64,000 nt of DNA from Chitinophagaceae bacterium (lineage in GTDB: Bacteria > Bacteroidota > Bacteroidia > Chitinophagales > Chitinophagaceae): positions 1 to 64,000 of the forward strand of contig JAHBTJ010000001.1 of NCBI GenBank assembly GCA_019638595.1, given 5' to 3'. A program made the position numbers and the translations under genes. How positions within the stretch are numbered: position 1 is the stretch's first letter; every line of letters starts with the position of its first letter. The notes under the pieces are model-generated. The model was not told the DNA's origin and did not search any database. It was given only the letters and a program-made list of their open reading frames with translations. Of the stretch, positions 9,148 to 17,878 are shown one piece after another.

Positions 9148-11259
9148 ATGCGTTTACTTTCCTTAATAGCGATAACCTGCAGTATTTTGGTATGGTATTC
9201 CTGCCGCCAGCCTTTGCCATATACTACCTGGCAGGTTTATCGTGGCGATAAGGCCAGCACCGGTTATTCTGCGCTGAACCAGATCCATACAGGCAATCTT
9301 GATCAACTGGAAGTAGCATGGGTCTACCATTGTGGCGATGCCCGGGAAGAAAACCGCTCGGCCATCCAGTGCAATCCAATTGTGATTGATAACAGGATGT
9401 ATATTACTTCACCACAGCTAAAGCTGGTAGCCCTTGACGCGGGAACGGGAAAAGAACTATGGAAGTTCAATCCTTTTGTAAATGAAGAGGCAACCGGCGT
9501 GAACCGGGGCGTTACTTACTGGGAAGAAGGAGAAGACAAAAGAATATTCTTTTCTGCCGGAACATGGTTGTATGCGCTGGATGCTGTGAATGGCGCCCTG
9601 ATCACTTCATTCGGCAGGCAGGGAAAGGTTGATTTGCGGGAAGGGCTCGGGCGCGAACCATCTGCTTTATCGGTATGGGCCACCACGCCCGGCATTATTT
9701 ATAAGAACCTGTTGATACAGGGTACGGCGTTGGGTGAGGGGTACGATGCCGCTCCCGGCTTTGTGCGCGCGTATGATACCCGTTCCGGGCAGATCGTGTG
9801 GACCTTTCATACCATTCCCCAACCGGGGGAGTTTGGGTACGATACATGGGACGCGGATTCCTACAAACAAACCGGCGGCGTTAACTGCTGGGCGGGTATG
9901 AGCCTGGATGAAAAAAAAGGAATGGTATACATACCGTTGGGGTCGCCGGCTTTTGACTTTTACGGTGGCAATCGTAAAGGCCAGAACCTGTTTGGCAATT
10001 GCCTGGTAGCATTGAATGCCGCTACAGGTAAACGGGTATGGCATTATCAACTGGTGCATCATGATTTGTGGGACTACGATCTGCCGGCACCTCCTGTATT
10101 GCTGAATGTTACACACGGAGGAAAAGATATTGAAGCGGTAGCGCAGGTAACCAAAATGGGCATGGTGTTCTTGTTTGACCGGGTAACGGGAGCACCCGTT
10201 TTTCCGATAGAAGAAAAACCAGTTCCCGCGTCCTTATTGCTGGGCGAGATGGCGTGGCCCACACAACCCTTTCCCGCCAGGCCACAACCGTTCGTACGCC
10301 AGTTTTACGGCGATAGCGATGTGATACGAATTTCAGATTCGTCGTACAGGTATGTATCGGAAAAAATAAAAGGAGCTAAAAAAGGAAGCATGTATACGCC
10401 GCCTGACACCGCCGGCGTGGTGCAGTTTCCAGGTACCCGCGGTGGCGCTGAATGGGGTGGCGCTTCGGTAGATCCCGGAACCGGTATATTGTATGTAAAT
10501 GCCAATGAAGTTCCGTTGCTTATTAAAATGAAAGCCGTTTCCATGCAGGAAACAGGCGGTATAACGCAGGGAGAAAAAATATATACGCTTAACAACTGCA
10601 CTATGTGCCATGGCGCCGACAGGAAGGGTACTCCTGTATATCCTTCGTTGCTGAAGCTGCATGAAAAATATGCTGAAAAGCAGGTAAGCGACCTGCTGCA
10701 AACCGGCAAGGGGCAAATGCCTGCATTTCCCAACCTGGGTGCGGAAGATAAAAAAGCGTTGATCGAATTTTTGTTCGACCGGTCGCGGGAAGCACGGGAA
10801 GAAGCAAGGGATACTGCGGGAAAAAATTACCGTTACGTGCACAATGGCTGGATTGCCCTTACAGACCAAAACGGTTACCCGGGCGTTCAGCCACCCTGGG
10901 GTACGCTCAATGCCATTGACCTGAACAAGGGAGATATATTATGGCAGATACCTTTGGGTGAATATCCTGAACTGACTAAAAAAGGAGTGCCGCCCACCGG
11001 AACGCCCAACCTGGGCGGAGCTGTAGTAACCGCGGGCGGGCTGGTGATGATAGGCGCTACGCGCGATGAAAAGTTCCGGATCTTCGATAAGCACAACGGT
11101 AAGCTTTTATGGGAATACCAGTTGCCTGCAGGCGGGTATGCCATGCCGGCAACTTATATGATGAATGGCAAACAATACATTGTAATAGCCGCCGGCGGCG
11201 GGGGTAAAGTAGGTTCTCCTTCGGGAGACGCCTATGTTGCTTTTTGCCTGAAAAAATAA
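9148..11259 (+). CDS. PQQ-dependent dehydrogenase (quinoprotein) with internal cytochrome c domain, lipoprotein
   Basis: The start at 9148 gives 703 aa and puts the lipoprotein signal MRLLSLIAITCSILVWYSC first; an earlier in-frame start at 9073 has no signal-like character. Beta-propeller tryptophan-docking motifs recur (LVALDAGTGKELWKF, LVALNAATGKRVWHY, LWEYQLPAGGYAMPATY), as in membrane quinoprotein sugar and alcohol dehydrogenases. A cytochrome c domain is inserted at about 470-560. Its heme motif CTMCHG has Cys484, and GQMPAF supplies the probable axial Met. PQQ on the propeller would pass electrons to this heme and then to the respiratory chain. No pqq biosynthesis gene is nearby, so PQQ is made elsewhere or imported. 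The substrate is probably a sugar or polyol, by family only. Confidence 0.9.
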   Translation: MRLLSLIAITCSILVWYSCRQPLPYTTWQVYRGDKASTGYSALNQIHTGNLDQLEVAWVYHCGDAREENRSAIQCNPIVIDNRMYITSPQLKLVALDAGTGKELWKFNPFVNEEATGVNRGVTYWEEGEDKRIFFSAGTWLYALDAVNGALITSFGRQGKVDLREGLGREPSALSVWATTPGIIYKNLLIQGTALGEGYDAAPGFVRAYDTRSGQIVWTFHTIPQPGEFGYDTWDADSYKQTGGVNCWAGMSLDEKKGMVYIPLGSPAFDFYGGNRKGQNLFGNCLVALNAATGKRVWHYQLVHHDLWDYDLPAPPVLLNVTHGGKDIEAVAQVTKMGMVFLFDRVTGAPVFPIEEKPVPASLLLGEMAWPTQPFPARPQPFVRQFYGDSDVIRISDSSYRYVSEKIKGAKKGSMYTPPDTAGVVQFPGTRGGAEWGGASVDPGTGILYVNANEVPLLIKMKAVSMQETGGITQGEKIYTLNNCTMCHGADRKGTPVYPSLLKLHEKYAEKQVSDLLQTGKGQMPAFPNLGAEDKKALIEFLFDRSREAREEARDTAGKNYRYVHNGWIALTDQNGYPGVQPPWGTLNAIDLNKGDILWQIPLGEYPELTKKGVPPTGTPNLGGAVVTAGGLVMIGATRDEKFRIFDKHNGKLLWEYQLPAGGYAMPATYMMNGKQYIVIAAGGGGKVGSPSGDAYVAFCLKK

Positions 11260-11642
11260 AACAGGGTACGCAGCATGCAGGTCATTGGTAGTTAACAATT
11301 AGGCGGCGCCTCCATCATAGCAAAACACGGGATTGGGTGAAAGGATGGATTATTTGTAAACCGGAATGATCGTGGAGGTTACGGGGTCATCAGTCTTTTA
11401 CCCGGTGCGACTGAATGCTGAATATTGTGGTGTGGCACAAGAGTGCGACGCCACTGCAGCTTAATAGTAGCACAACAGCTAAGTACACAAATTTCACAAC
11501 CCTATGCCTTATACCAGGGCTATGGGCAGTGGGCGGTGAGCAATGAGCAATCGTGCCCACCTATAGCCCACCGCCCATAACTGAAAGCCAGCAGGTTGCC
11601 TTACCCCCAGGAATATCCGGTATTGTCTTTTGTTAATATGCA
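11260..11642. repeat. Intergenic region containing a dispersed-repeat patch
   Basis: No gene was seen. From about 11524 to 11578 the DNA is made of the same word family seen at 13.5, 20.5, 56.7 and 58.5 kb (GGGCGGTGAGCAATGAGC and CTATAGCCCACCGCCCAT). The rest shows GTGCGAC twice around 11406-11452 and nothing else recognised. Confidence 0.45.
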
Positions 11643-11692
11643 TTCTAAATTTTCAGTATTTATTGAAAATTTAGAAATGATCAGTATATTTG
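11643..11692 (+). promoter_or_regulatory. Palindromic operator overlapping the gbsR-like promoter
   Basis: The perfect inverted repeat TTCTAAATTTTCA / TGAAAATTTAGAA occupies 11643-11655 and 11664-11676 with an 8-base spacer. Just downstream, TATATTTG at 11685-11692 fits the Bacteroidota -7 word TAnnTTTG. A TTG lies at 11663-11665, exactly 19 bases before it. The right arm therefore covers the -33 element, which predicts autorepression by the regulator encoded immediately downstream. Confidence 0.7.
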
Positions 11693-11710
11693 TATCCACA
11701 ATCTTTATTA

Positions 11711-12217
11711 ATGAAATTAGCGGAAGCCAAACAACAATTTGTAGCATCGTGGGGCGCTTTCGGAACCCAGTGGGGAATTAACCGTACCATGGCGCAGATA
11801 CACGCGTTGCTATTGATAAGTCCCGATCCTTTAAGCGCGGACGATATCATGGAGCAGTTGAGCATAAGCAGGGGCAATGCCAATATGAATATACGGGAGC
11901 TGATAGATTGGGCATTGGTGAACAGGGTAATTGTTGCCGGTGAGCGTAAGGAATATTTTACCGCGGAAAAAGATATATGGAAAGTGGTACGGCAAATTGT
12001 AAAAGAACGAAAAAAGCGGGAGCTGGATCCTATGCTGAAGCTGCTGGATGAGCTGGAGAATGTAGAAGGCGATAAGCGGGACAAAGAGGTAAAAACTTTT
12101 ACGGATGCCATTGCCAACATCAGGAGGGTAGGAGGGCAGGCTGAAAAAACCCTTGATACGCTGATCAGGGCGGATGAAAGCTGGTTTATCAGCAGCCTGA
12201 TGAAAATATTTAAATAA
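11711..12217 (+). CDS. GbsR/MarR-type winged-helix transcriptional regulator
   Basis: The product is 168 aa from the ATG at 11711. An in-frame codon at 11690 falls inside the -7 element, so it cannot be the start. The first half is a winged helix: WGINRTMAQIHALLLISPDPLSADDIMEQLSISRGNANMNIRELIDWALV, with the SADDIMEQLSISRG recognition segment typical of GbsR-like proteins. The C-terminal half is helical and charged (KERKKRELDPMLKLLDELE), suited to dimerisation. The palindrome over its promoter and a related half-site before the next gene suggest that it represses itself and the downstream epimerase gene. The ligand is unknown. Confidence 0.85.
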   Translation: MKLAEAKQQFVASWGAFGTQWGINRTMAQIHALLLISPDPLSADDIMEQLSISRGNANMNIRELIDWALVNRVIVAGERKEYFTAEKDIWKVVRQIVKERKKRELDPMLKLLDELENVEGDKRDKEVKTFTDAIANIRRVGGQAEKTLDTLIRADESWFISSLMKIFK

Positions 12218-12242
12218 ACATTCAAAACAGGGTATTGAATGC

Positions 12243-12266
12243 AGCCGGGATGATCCGGCTTTTATT
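12243..12266 (+). terminator. Weak intrinsic terminator after the GbsR-like gene
   Basis: The stem AGCCGG / CCGGCT with a 6-base loop is followed by TTTTATT, 25 bases past the stop codon. It is short and may only attenuate read-through into the epimerase gene. Confidence 0.45.
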
Positions 12267-12277
12267 AAAGATCATTA

Positions 12278-12303
12278 TTTCAAATTTTTCTGAAAATTCA
12301 AAA
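12278..12303 (+). promoter_or_regulatory. Operator-like half-site before the epimerase gene
   Basis: TGAAAATTCAAAA at 12291-12303 matches 11 of 13 bases of the right arm of the upstream palindrome. The preceding TTTCAAATTTTTC is a poorer mirror image. It lies 8 bases before the ATG of the TIGR01777 gene. A second binding site for the GbsR-like regulator is inferred. Confidence 0.45.
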
Positions 12304-12311
12304 TTAAAATT

Positions 12312-13442
12312 ATGAAAGGAAAAAAGATAGTGCTGGCGGGTGGAAGTGGTTTTATAGGGAGCTATATGAGCCGTTATTGGAGTACTGATAATGAGGTGAT
12401 AGTATTAACGAGGAAAAGAAAACAGGCGGTTAACAATAATTACAGGCAGGCAACACCAATACCCGGAGTGAAATACACAGCGTGGGATGGAAAGACTTGC
12501 GGCGAATGGGCAAAAGAGCTGGAAGGCGCTGACATATTGATCAACCTGGCCGGTAAATCGGTAAACTGCCGGTACAATTACCGTACTATGAAAGAGATCT
12601 TTACCAGCCGGTTAAATGCTACCCGCGTATTAGGCGAAGCGGTGAAGAAAGCTGCTCATCCGCCCGGCTTATGGATCAATATAGCTTCGGCTACTATATA
12701 CCGTAATGCAATGGATTACGGGCAGAATGAATATGCCGGGGAGATTAGTGAGTTGAAAGCTATGAATATGCCCGCCTCTGCTATGGAGGATATGAAATCA
12801 TTTATTTACAAATGGGTGGGCTGGCTCGTACCATCCCTGTTCGTTGGGCGCACTTCGAAAATTAAAAAAGATTTTTCTGTTCGTGTATGTAAAGAATGGG
12901 AAGCCTGCTTTGAGCAGGTACAAGCGCCACGCACAAGGAAAGTATGCTTACGCACTGCCGTTACCCTGGGCAATGGGGGCGTAATGGTTCCCTATATGAA
13001 CCTGGTAAAAGCCGGGTTGGGAGGCAGGCAGGGAAATGGAAGACAGATGTTTAGCTGGATACATGTGGAGGACCTGTGCCGCATAGCGGAATGGCTGGAT
13101 GCGAACAAACCGGTTAGCGGAATATGGAATGCGGCCGCTCCTGCTCCTGTTACCAATGCCGCTTTTATGCAGGAGTTGCGCAAGGCGATGGGCCTGTATT
13201 TTGGTCTTCCCGCTTTTAAGTGGATGCTGGAAACAGGCGCCCAGGTGATTGGAACCGAGCCCGAACTGATCTTAAAGAGTCGCTGGGTGGTTCCCGCTAA
13301 ATTACTCGATCATGGTTTTGAGTTTAAATATACCCGGGTAGAAGCAGCATTCAAAGAGATCATGAGGAGCAGGAAGAACAAAAAAAGGCAGGCGGTACCA
13401 ATGTTACGCCTGCCCGTGGAAAAATTAAGTATCGGCAATTAA
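12312..13442 (+). CDS. TIGR01777 family NAD(P)-dependent epimerase/dehydratase
   Basis: A 376-aa extended short-chain dehydrogenase. The Rossmann motif GGSGFIGSYMSRYW sits at the N-terminus and ADILINLAGKSVNCRY is the typical TIGR01777 signature. LGNGGVMVPYMNLVKAGLGG and MFSWIHVEDLCRI follow, and the C-terminal part resembles the DUF1731 tail. About 45 residues in the middle (about 155-200, including MKSFIYKWVGWLVPSLF) are atypical and hydrophobic. They replace the usual active-site neighbourhood, so catalytic competence is uncertain. The gene follows a GbsR-like regulator and shares a half-operator with it. The physiological substrate of the family is unknown. Confidence 0.85.
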   Translation: MKGKKIVLAGGSGFIGSYMSRYWSTDNEVIVLTRKRKQAVNNNYRQATPIPGVKYTAWDGKTCGEWAKELEGADILINLAGKSVNCRYNYRTMKEIFTSRLNATRVLGEAVKKAAHPPGLWINIASATIYRNAMDYGQNEYAGEISELKAMNMPASAMEDMKSFIYKWVGWLVPSLFVGRTSKIKKDFSVRVCKEWEACFEQVQAPRTRKVCLRTAVTLGNGGVMVPYMNLVKAGLGGRQGNGRQMFSWIHVEDLCRIAEWLDANKPVSGIWNAAAPAPVTNAAFMQELRKAMGLYFGLPAFKWMLETGAQVIGTEPELILKSRWVVPAKLLDHGFEFKYTRVEAAFKEIMRSRKNKKRQAVPMLRLPVEKLSIGN

Positions 13443-13619
13443 AAGGTTACAGGTTTCGGGTTTGTTGTTTATAGTTTGTAGTTTATGTGTAACAATAAAC
13501 AACAAACCATAAATTACTGATAGCTGATCGCTGAAGGCTGACAGCTCATAGCCAATATAGTTTGAAGTTTCTTCCATCTCAAATCTCAAATCAGAAATCC
13601 CCCAATCATACATTGGAAA
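13443..13619. repeat. Dispersed intergenic repeat mosaic (patch 2)
   Basis: The DNA is built from short words repeated elsewhere in the window: GTTACAGGTTTCGGG, TTTATAGTTTGTAGTTTATG, ACAACAAACCATAAATTAC, GATAGCTGATCGCTGAAGGCTGACAGCTC and CATCTCAAATCTCAAATC. The same words occur in patches at about 20437-20695, 56670-56790 and 58370-58690. No ORF or promoter is visible. Confidence 0.7.
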
Positions 13620-14642
13620 TCATATTTTCTTCCTGTCCACACCCTGCCGCTCCAGCATCCAGCCGGGATATTCTGCAGGCAGCTTGCTTATTTCGTTGAG
13701 CTTCTTTAGTTCATCATTGGTAAAAGTTACCTGGGTAGATTTTATATTGTCTTCCAGTTGTTCGGGCTTATTAGCGCCTATTATTACACTTGTTACTGTT
13801 TGTTGATGCAGCAGCCATGCTAATGCCAGTTGAGCAACCGATACCTGCTTTTCTTTTGCCATTATTTCCAGCGCGTCAATAATATCGAATGCCCTGTCTT
13901 TGTTCACGGGCGGAAAATCAAAGCTGAGGCGGCGTGAGCCTTCTGCGGTTTCACCCGATCGTTTGTATTTGCCGCTCAGCAATCCTCCCGCCAGCGGGCT
14001 CCATACCAGCAGTCCCAGATGCTGGTCTTTCAATAAAGGGATCAGCTCCCGTTCAAGATCGCGGCCGGCCAATGTATAATACGCCTGCAGTGAAACAAAT
14101 TTCGCCAGCCGGTTGTAATGTGAATAGCTCAACGCTTTCATGATATGCCAGGCGCTCAGGTTGCTGCAACCAATGTATCGCACCTTTCCGCTCTTCACCA
14201 GCGCATCAAGCGTATCCATTGTTTCTTCAATGGGGGTCAGCTCATCATATCCATGAATCTGGTACAGGTCAATGTAATCCATATTAAGCCGTTTCAGGCT
14301 GGCATCTATCTCGTGCATAATATGCTTGCGGCTTAGCCCTATACTGTTGGGCAGGTCTCCCATTTTGCCACGCACTTTGCTGGCAATTACCAGGTCGTCC
14401 CTTTTTAACCCAAGGTTTCGTATAGCCTTCCCCGTCATTTCTTCCGATAATCCCCCTGAATATACATTGGCTGTATCAATAAAGTTAATACCTGCTTCTA
14501 CCGACCGGCGTACCAGGTCGTCTACAGGTTGCTGTTCCAGCTTGCCTATGGCTGTCCAGTAACCCCTGCCGCCAAAAGTCATAGTGCCTAAACACAGCTC
14601 AGATACTTTCAACCCGGTATTCCCTAGTAAATTGTATTTCAT
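13620..14642 (-). CDS. Aldo/keto reductase
   Basis: The product is 340 aa from the ATG at 14642; an upstream in-frame codon at 14666 lies within the TATCTTTG promoter word and is rejected. The TIM-barrel aldo/keto reductase fold is clear: MKYNLLGNTGLKVSELCLGTMTFGG, INFIDTANVYSGGLSEE with the catalytic Asp and Tyr, and VIASKVRG. YIDLYQIHGYDELTP supplies the His after strand 4. WSPLAGGLLSGKY and SVIIGANKPEQLEDNI complete the NADPH-binding C-terminus. It reduces aldehydes or ketones; the substrate is not readable. It stands alone, with a repeat patch downstream. Confidence 0.92.
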   Translation of the reverse strand: MKYNLLGNTGLKVSELCLGTMTFGGRGYWTAIGKLEQQPVDDLVRRSVEAGINFIDTANVYSGGLSEEMTGKAIRNLGLKRDDLVIASKVRGKMGDLPNSIGLSRKHIMHEIDASLKRLNMDYIDLYQIHGYDELTPIEETMDTLDALVKSGKVRYIGCSNLSAWHIMKALSYSHYNRLAKFVSLQAYYTLAGRDLERELIPLLKDQHLGLLVWSPLAGGLLSGKYKRSGETAEGSRRLSFDFPPVNKDRAFDIIDALEIMAKEKQVSVAQLALAWLLHQQTVTSVIIGANKPEQLEDNIKSTQVTFTNDELKKLNEISKLPAEYPGWMLERQGVDRKKI

Positions 14643-14663
14643 ATTTATTTGTATTTGCAGGAA

Positions 14664-14671
14664 CAAAGATA
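14664..14671 (-). promoter_or_regulatory. -7 promoter word of the aldo/keto reductase gene
   Basis: Read on the minus strand this is TATCTTTG, matching the Bacteroidota TAnnTTTG consensus, 21 bases before the chosen ATG. No convincing -33 TTG at the ideal spacing was found. Confidence 0.4.
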
Positions 14672-14908
14672 ACCCGTTCGGTTTTTCTTGCCGGTATTAT
14701 ATAAACCTGAACGCCTTATTATACCGGTTCCTGTGGCAGGAAATAAATCAGTTACCAGCCGGGATCAGCCCTTCAGATTGCCGTATTTACCCCCTTTTGT
14801 TAAAGATCCGTATTTGTAGGTTTGTTGAAATAATTTTTTATCCGCATAACACGGATAGAGAAAATATTTTGTCTTTACTTTTTGGATCAGCCAAACTAAT
14901 GGTAAGAC

Positions 14909-15118
14909 ATGGTAGAAGTATTTAAAACCAATGTACAGGAAATAGCAGAAGCGCAGGAAATTGTTACCCTGCTAACACTTCATTTTCCTGAAAGTAAGAT
15001 TAATTTTGACCTGCATGATTGCGATAAAATATTGCGTGTGGAAGCAGGAGATGTGCACGTAAGCCGGGTAATGGACCTGGTACAGCAAAACGGCTTCCTG
15101 TGCAATGTGCTGGATTGA
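14909..15118 (+). CDS. Small conserved-looking protein of unknown function
   Basis: A 69-aa acidic protein (MVEVFKTNVQEIAEAQEIVTLL...). The predicted beta-alpha-beta-beta-alpha-beta pattern resembles the ferredoxin-like fold of heavy-metal-associated (HMA) domains, but the metal-binding CxxC is missing. One Cys sits in HDCDKIL and one near the C-terminus. The regular secondary-structure pattern and protein-like composition argue that it is real. The function is not known; it lies between a divergent aldo/keto reductase and the convergent pirin gene. Confidence 0.65.
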   Translation: MVEVFKTNVQEIAEAQEIVTLLTLHFPESKINFDLHDCDKILRVEAGDVHVSRVMDLVQQNGFLCNVLD

Positions 15119-15143
15119 CCTGGCTATGGCTTAATGATGAACG

Positions 15144-16022
15144 TTAGTCTTCCAGGTAGCCGAACTTACCGTGATTAAAATCGCTGTAAGCCTGTTGCAC
15201 TTCATCGTACGTATTCATTAAAAACGGGCCGTAAGCCGCAATTGGTTCATTGATCGGCTCTCCGCTCAATACCAGCAATACGCTGTCTTCTTCCGCTTCT
15301 ATTGTTATTTGTTCTCCTTCGTTTTGGAACAGGATGAAATGATCGGCCGGGGCTTCCGTAGTGGAATTTACTTTTATGTTGCCTTCTACTACAAGTATTC
15401 CTGTATTAAAGCTTTGCGGGAAATTGAATTCAGCAGCTCCTCCTTTCTTCAGCTTGGCATTATACATTTCAATAGGGGTAAATGTATAAGCGGGTCCCTG
15501 TGTTCCCTGATAATTTCCTGCTATTACTTCAACTTTCCCTGCTTCGTTGGGCAGCGCATAAGCGGGAATGCCATCTTTTGTAATAGACTGGTATTTGGGG
15601 TTGCTCATTTTGTATTGGGCCGGCAGGTTTACCCATAACTGTACCATCTGGAATGGTCCGCCTTTTTGACTGTATTCCGCTTCGTGATATTCTTTATGAA
15701 GCACGCCTGATGCGGCGGTCATCCATTGCACATCCCCTTCGCCAATTACACCGCTGTTGCCGGCGCTATCATGGTGCGCTACTTTTCCATGATACGCTAT
15801 CGTAACCGTTTCAAAGCCGCGGTGCGGATGTACTCCCACACCTCTGGGTTCTTTCCGGGCGGGGAAATCAATTTTTGAATTATAGTCCAGTAAGAAAAAG
15901 GGGCTCATTCTTTTTTTGCTCATATTATAGCCACCCGGAAAAAAATTATGCACCCGGAATCCATCGCCTACCATGTGCGGGGCAGGAGGAGCTAATACCT
16001 GTTGTACCTGTTTAGTGCTCAT
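15144..16022 (-). CDS. Pirin family protein (first of two)
   Basis: A 292-aa bicupin. The N-terminal cupin holds the metal-ligand cluster GVGVHPHRGFETVTIAYHG (two His), then HHDSAGNSGVIGEGDVQWMTAASGVLHKE with a third His, as in pirins. The C-terminal cupin region (about 180-290) includes LVLSGEPINEPIAAYGPFLMNT, the standard pirin C-term motif. Pirins bind Fe or other metals; some are quercetin dioxygenases and others redox-sensing cofactors. It is the distal gene in an apparent Crp/Fnr-pirin-pirin run on the minus strand, 105 bp behind the second pirin. Confidence 0.93.
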   Translation of the reverse strand: MSTKQVQQVLAPPAPHMVGDGFRVHNFFPGGYNMSKKRMSPFFLLDYNSKIDFPARKEPRGVGVHPHRGFETVTIAYHGKVAHHDSAGNSGVIGEGDVQWMTAASGVLHKEYHEAEYSQKGGPFQMVQLWVNLPAQYKMSNPKYQSITKDGIPAYALPNEAGKVEVIAGNYQGTQGPAYTFTPIEMYNAKLKKGGAAEFNFPQSFNTGILVVEGNIKVNSTTEAPADHFILFQNEGEQITIEAEEDSVLLVLSGEPINEPIAAYGPFLMNTYDEVQQAYSDFNHGKFGYLED

Positions 16023-16127
16023 ATCTTTTGTTTTTTATGATCTGAATTTGATGAGGGCAAAATTAGATCATTGTCCGCCTGCTGTTATTGATGTGAGATA
16101 AGAAAGATTTTGCAGATATACTTTGTT

Positions 16128-16985
16128 TTAAGATTCAAGTGTTCCGAATAAGCCATTAGCATAATCTTCCACAGCCTGTTGAATTTCCCCGGGGGTATTC
16201 ATTACGTAATTATCTTTTGCCGCTACCGGTTCATCAATAGGTTCTGCAGAAAGGAAAAGCAGTTGTGTATCGCTTGTGGCTTTTAACGCAATGCTTTCAT
16301 TTTCTTTTTCAAAAATTACAAGGTTGTGCCCGGCAACCTGTTTTTTGTTGTTTATGATAATACTGCCGTGCGCTATATACAGCAATGTCCAGTAGCCTGG
16401 TGTGGCGTATAGTTGTACCTCTTTTCCTTCTTCCATTTCGCCTATAATAGAAATAACAGGAGTATAGCTTTTCATAGGCCCGGCAGCTCCTTCATATATA
16501 CCACTTGCCAGGCGAAGATTTACACCTTCCTGTTTTAATATGGCAGGCATATCTCCTTTCTTTGCAGACTGGTAAAATGGCTCGTCCCATTTATTGGCCT
16601 GGGGTACATTTATCCATAGCTGTATAAATTCAAAAGTGCCGCCTGTATTTAAAAAATCCTGTGAGGGTCCTTCGCTGTGTAATAATCCTTTCCCTGCAAA
16701 CATCCACTGTACATCACCCGCTCTTACAATATTATTATGTCCCATGCTGTCTTTATGATATCCTTCGCCCCGGAGTTGAAATGTAACCGGGGCAAAGCCC
16801 CTGTGCGGGTGTGGGTGAATGCGTACCTGTCCACCGGCTTTTATGCTATGTGGCGCGCCGTGGTGTAGCACTATGAATGGATTGGCAAAACGGAAATCTT
16901 TATGAGGAAGCGGCTGAAGCACCGTTTCATCGGCAGTGATCTGTTTTTCTCTGCCTTCTAATACATGAAGAATTGCTTTTTCCAT
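16128..16985 (-). CDS. Pirin family protein (second of two)
   Basis: A 285-aa bicupin with the pirin ligand block GGQVRIHPHPHRGFAPVTFQL, then YHKDSMGHNNIVRAGDVQWMFAGKGLLHSE. The C-terminal LFLSAEPIDEPVAAKDNYVMNT corresponds to the same motif in the adjacent pirin. The two proteins are clearly paralogous but diverged, so this is an old tandem duplication rather than a recent one. It follows the Crp/Fnr-type gene by 66 bp and is probably co-transcribed with it. Confidence 0.93.
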   Translation of the reverse strand: MEKAILHVLEGREKQITADETVLQPLPHKDFRFANPFIVLHHGAPHSIKAGGQVRIHPHPHRGFAPVTFQLRGEGYHKDSMGHNNIVRAGDVQWMFAGKGLLHSEGPSQDFLNTGGTFEFIQLWINVPQANKWDEPFYQSAKKGDMPAILKQEGVNLRLASGIYEGAAGPMKSYTPVISIIGEMEEGKEVQLYATPGYWTLLYIAHGSIIINNKKQVAGHNLVIFEKENESIALKATSDTQLLFLSAEPIDEPVAAKDNYVMNTPGEIQQAVEDYANGLFGTLES

Positions 16986-17051
16986 AATATGATCATTTAT
17001 GGATCAAAGCTATGAACAGCCGGGATGGAACTTCTTGATATGTGGTAAGAA

Positions 17052-17642
17052 TCAGGAGTGCGGTCTGAAGTTTCTCCTGGCAAGCTCTTTTCTTACCCTG
17101 CTGAGCGATTCGGGTGTAATGCCCAGGTAGGAGGCGATCATCCATTGAGGTACCCTTAGTGTAAGGTTAGGATAGCGTTCAATGAAATCAAGGTATCTTT
17201 CTTCAGCGCTTGCTGCTACCAGCATATTCAACCGGATTTGCAGCATACGTATATGATTGTGCAATACTTTGGTGTGAAAATCACTGAATGAAGGAATCAG
17301 GTTAGCGGTATCAAAAAATTTACGGTTCAATACCATCAGCTCCGAATCTTCAATGGTATCAATAAAGAACAGGGAAGGTTCATTAAAGTAAAAGCTGTTC
17401 CTGTCGCCAATCCACCATTCATCAGGAGCAAACTGCATGATATGCTCTTTGCCTGCATGATCAATTGTATAAGAGCGCAACAAGCCGCTTTCTACAAAAT
17501 AAACTTCACTGCAAATTTCATCCTGCCGTAAAAGCATTTCACCCTTTGATACTTTCCGGGTAATGAGGTTTTCAGTAATTTTCGAATACTCATTTTCGGT
17601 AATGCTCGTTTTTTGCAGCAGGTAATTTTTAAAAACAGACAT
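17052..17642 (-). CDS. Crp/Fnr family transcriptional regulator
   Basis: The product is 196 aa from the ATG at 17642 (MSVFKNYLLQK). A longer frame reaches 17714 but adds no recognisable domain. The cyclic-nucleotide-binding beta-roll covers about 10-120 (VSKGEMLLRQDEICSEVYFVESGLLRSY). The C-terminal helix-turn-helix is RVPQWMIASYLGITPESLSRVRKEL. No Fnr-type Fe-S cysteines are present, and the cAMP-binding residues are not conserved, as in most Bacteroidota members. It lies directly upstream of the two pirin genes in the same direction, so local control of pirin expression is a reasonable inference. Confidence 0.9.
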   Translation of the reverse strand: MSVFKNYLLQKTSITENEYSKITENLITRKVSKGEMLLRQDEICSEVYFVESGLLRSYTIDHAGKEHIMQFAPDEWWIGDRNSFYFNEPSLFFIDTIEDSELMVLNRKFFDTANLIPSFSDFHTKVLHNHIRMLQIRLNMLVAASAEERYLDFIERYPNLTLRVPQWMIASYLGITPESLSRVRKELARRNFRPHS

Positions 17643-17832
17643 GGCCAATAATATAATAATGGAAAAGCTTTTTGATACAGGCAATTTAGTGGAAATAACA
17701 GTGTTGCCAGCCATATTTTACTGCCGGTAGGAGAGGCGATATGTCAAAGTTTTTTTTGAATGACATTACGGTGACAATCTGCAATAAGTCTTCGGTTATT
17801 AGCTTTTTTATATATAATTCCCTTTTGGGGCT

Positions 17833-17861
17833 TTGCCGTTCCGATTTGGGACGTACATTTG
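17833..17861 (+). promoter_or_regulatory. Azurin promoter
   Basis: TACATTTG at 17854-17861 fits TAnnTTTG, and a TTG at 17833-17835 lies 18 bases upstream, close to the ideal spacing. The ATG of azurin follows 17 bases later. Confidence 0.6.
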
Positions 17862-17878
17862 CAAAAATTTTAAATGTC

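Noticed and set aside
9667-10869. Minus-strand frames of 149-178 codons opposite the PQQ dehydrogenase
   Set aside because: They are shadows of a high-GC coding region; the plus-strand frame carries all quinoprotein and heme motifs.
14584-14925. Plus-strand 113-codon frame upstream of the small 69-aa protein
   Set aside because: It overlaps the start and promoter of the aldo/keto reductase gene and has no coherent protein-like pattern.
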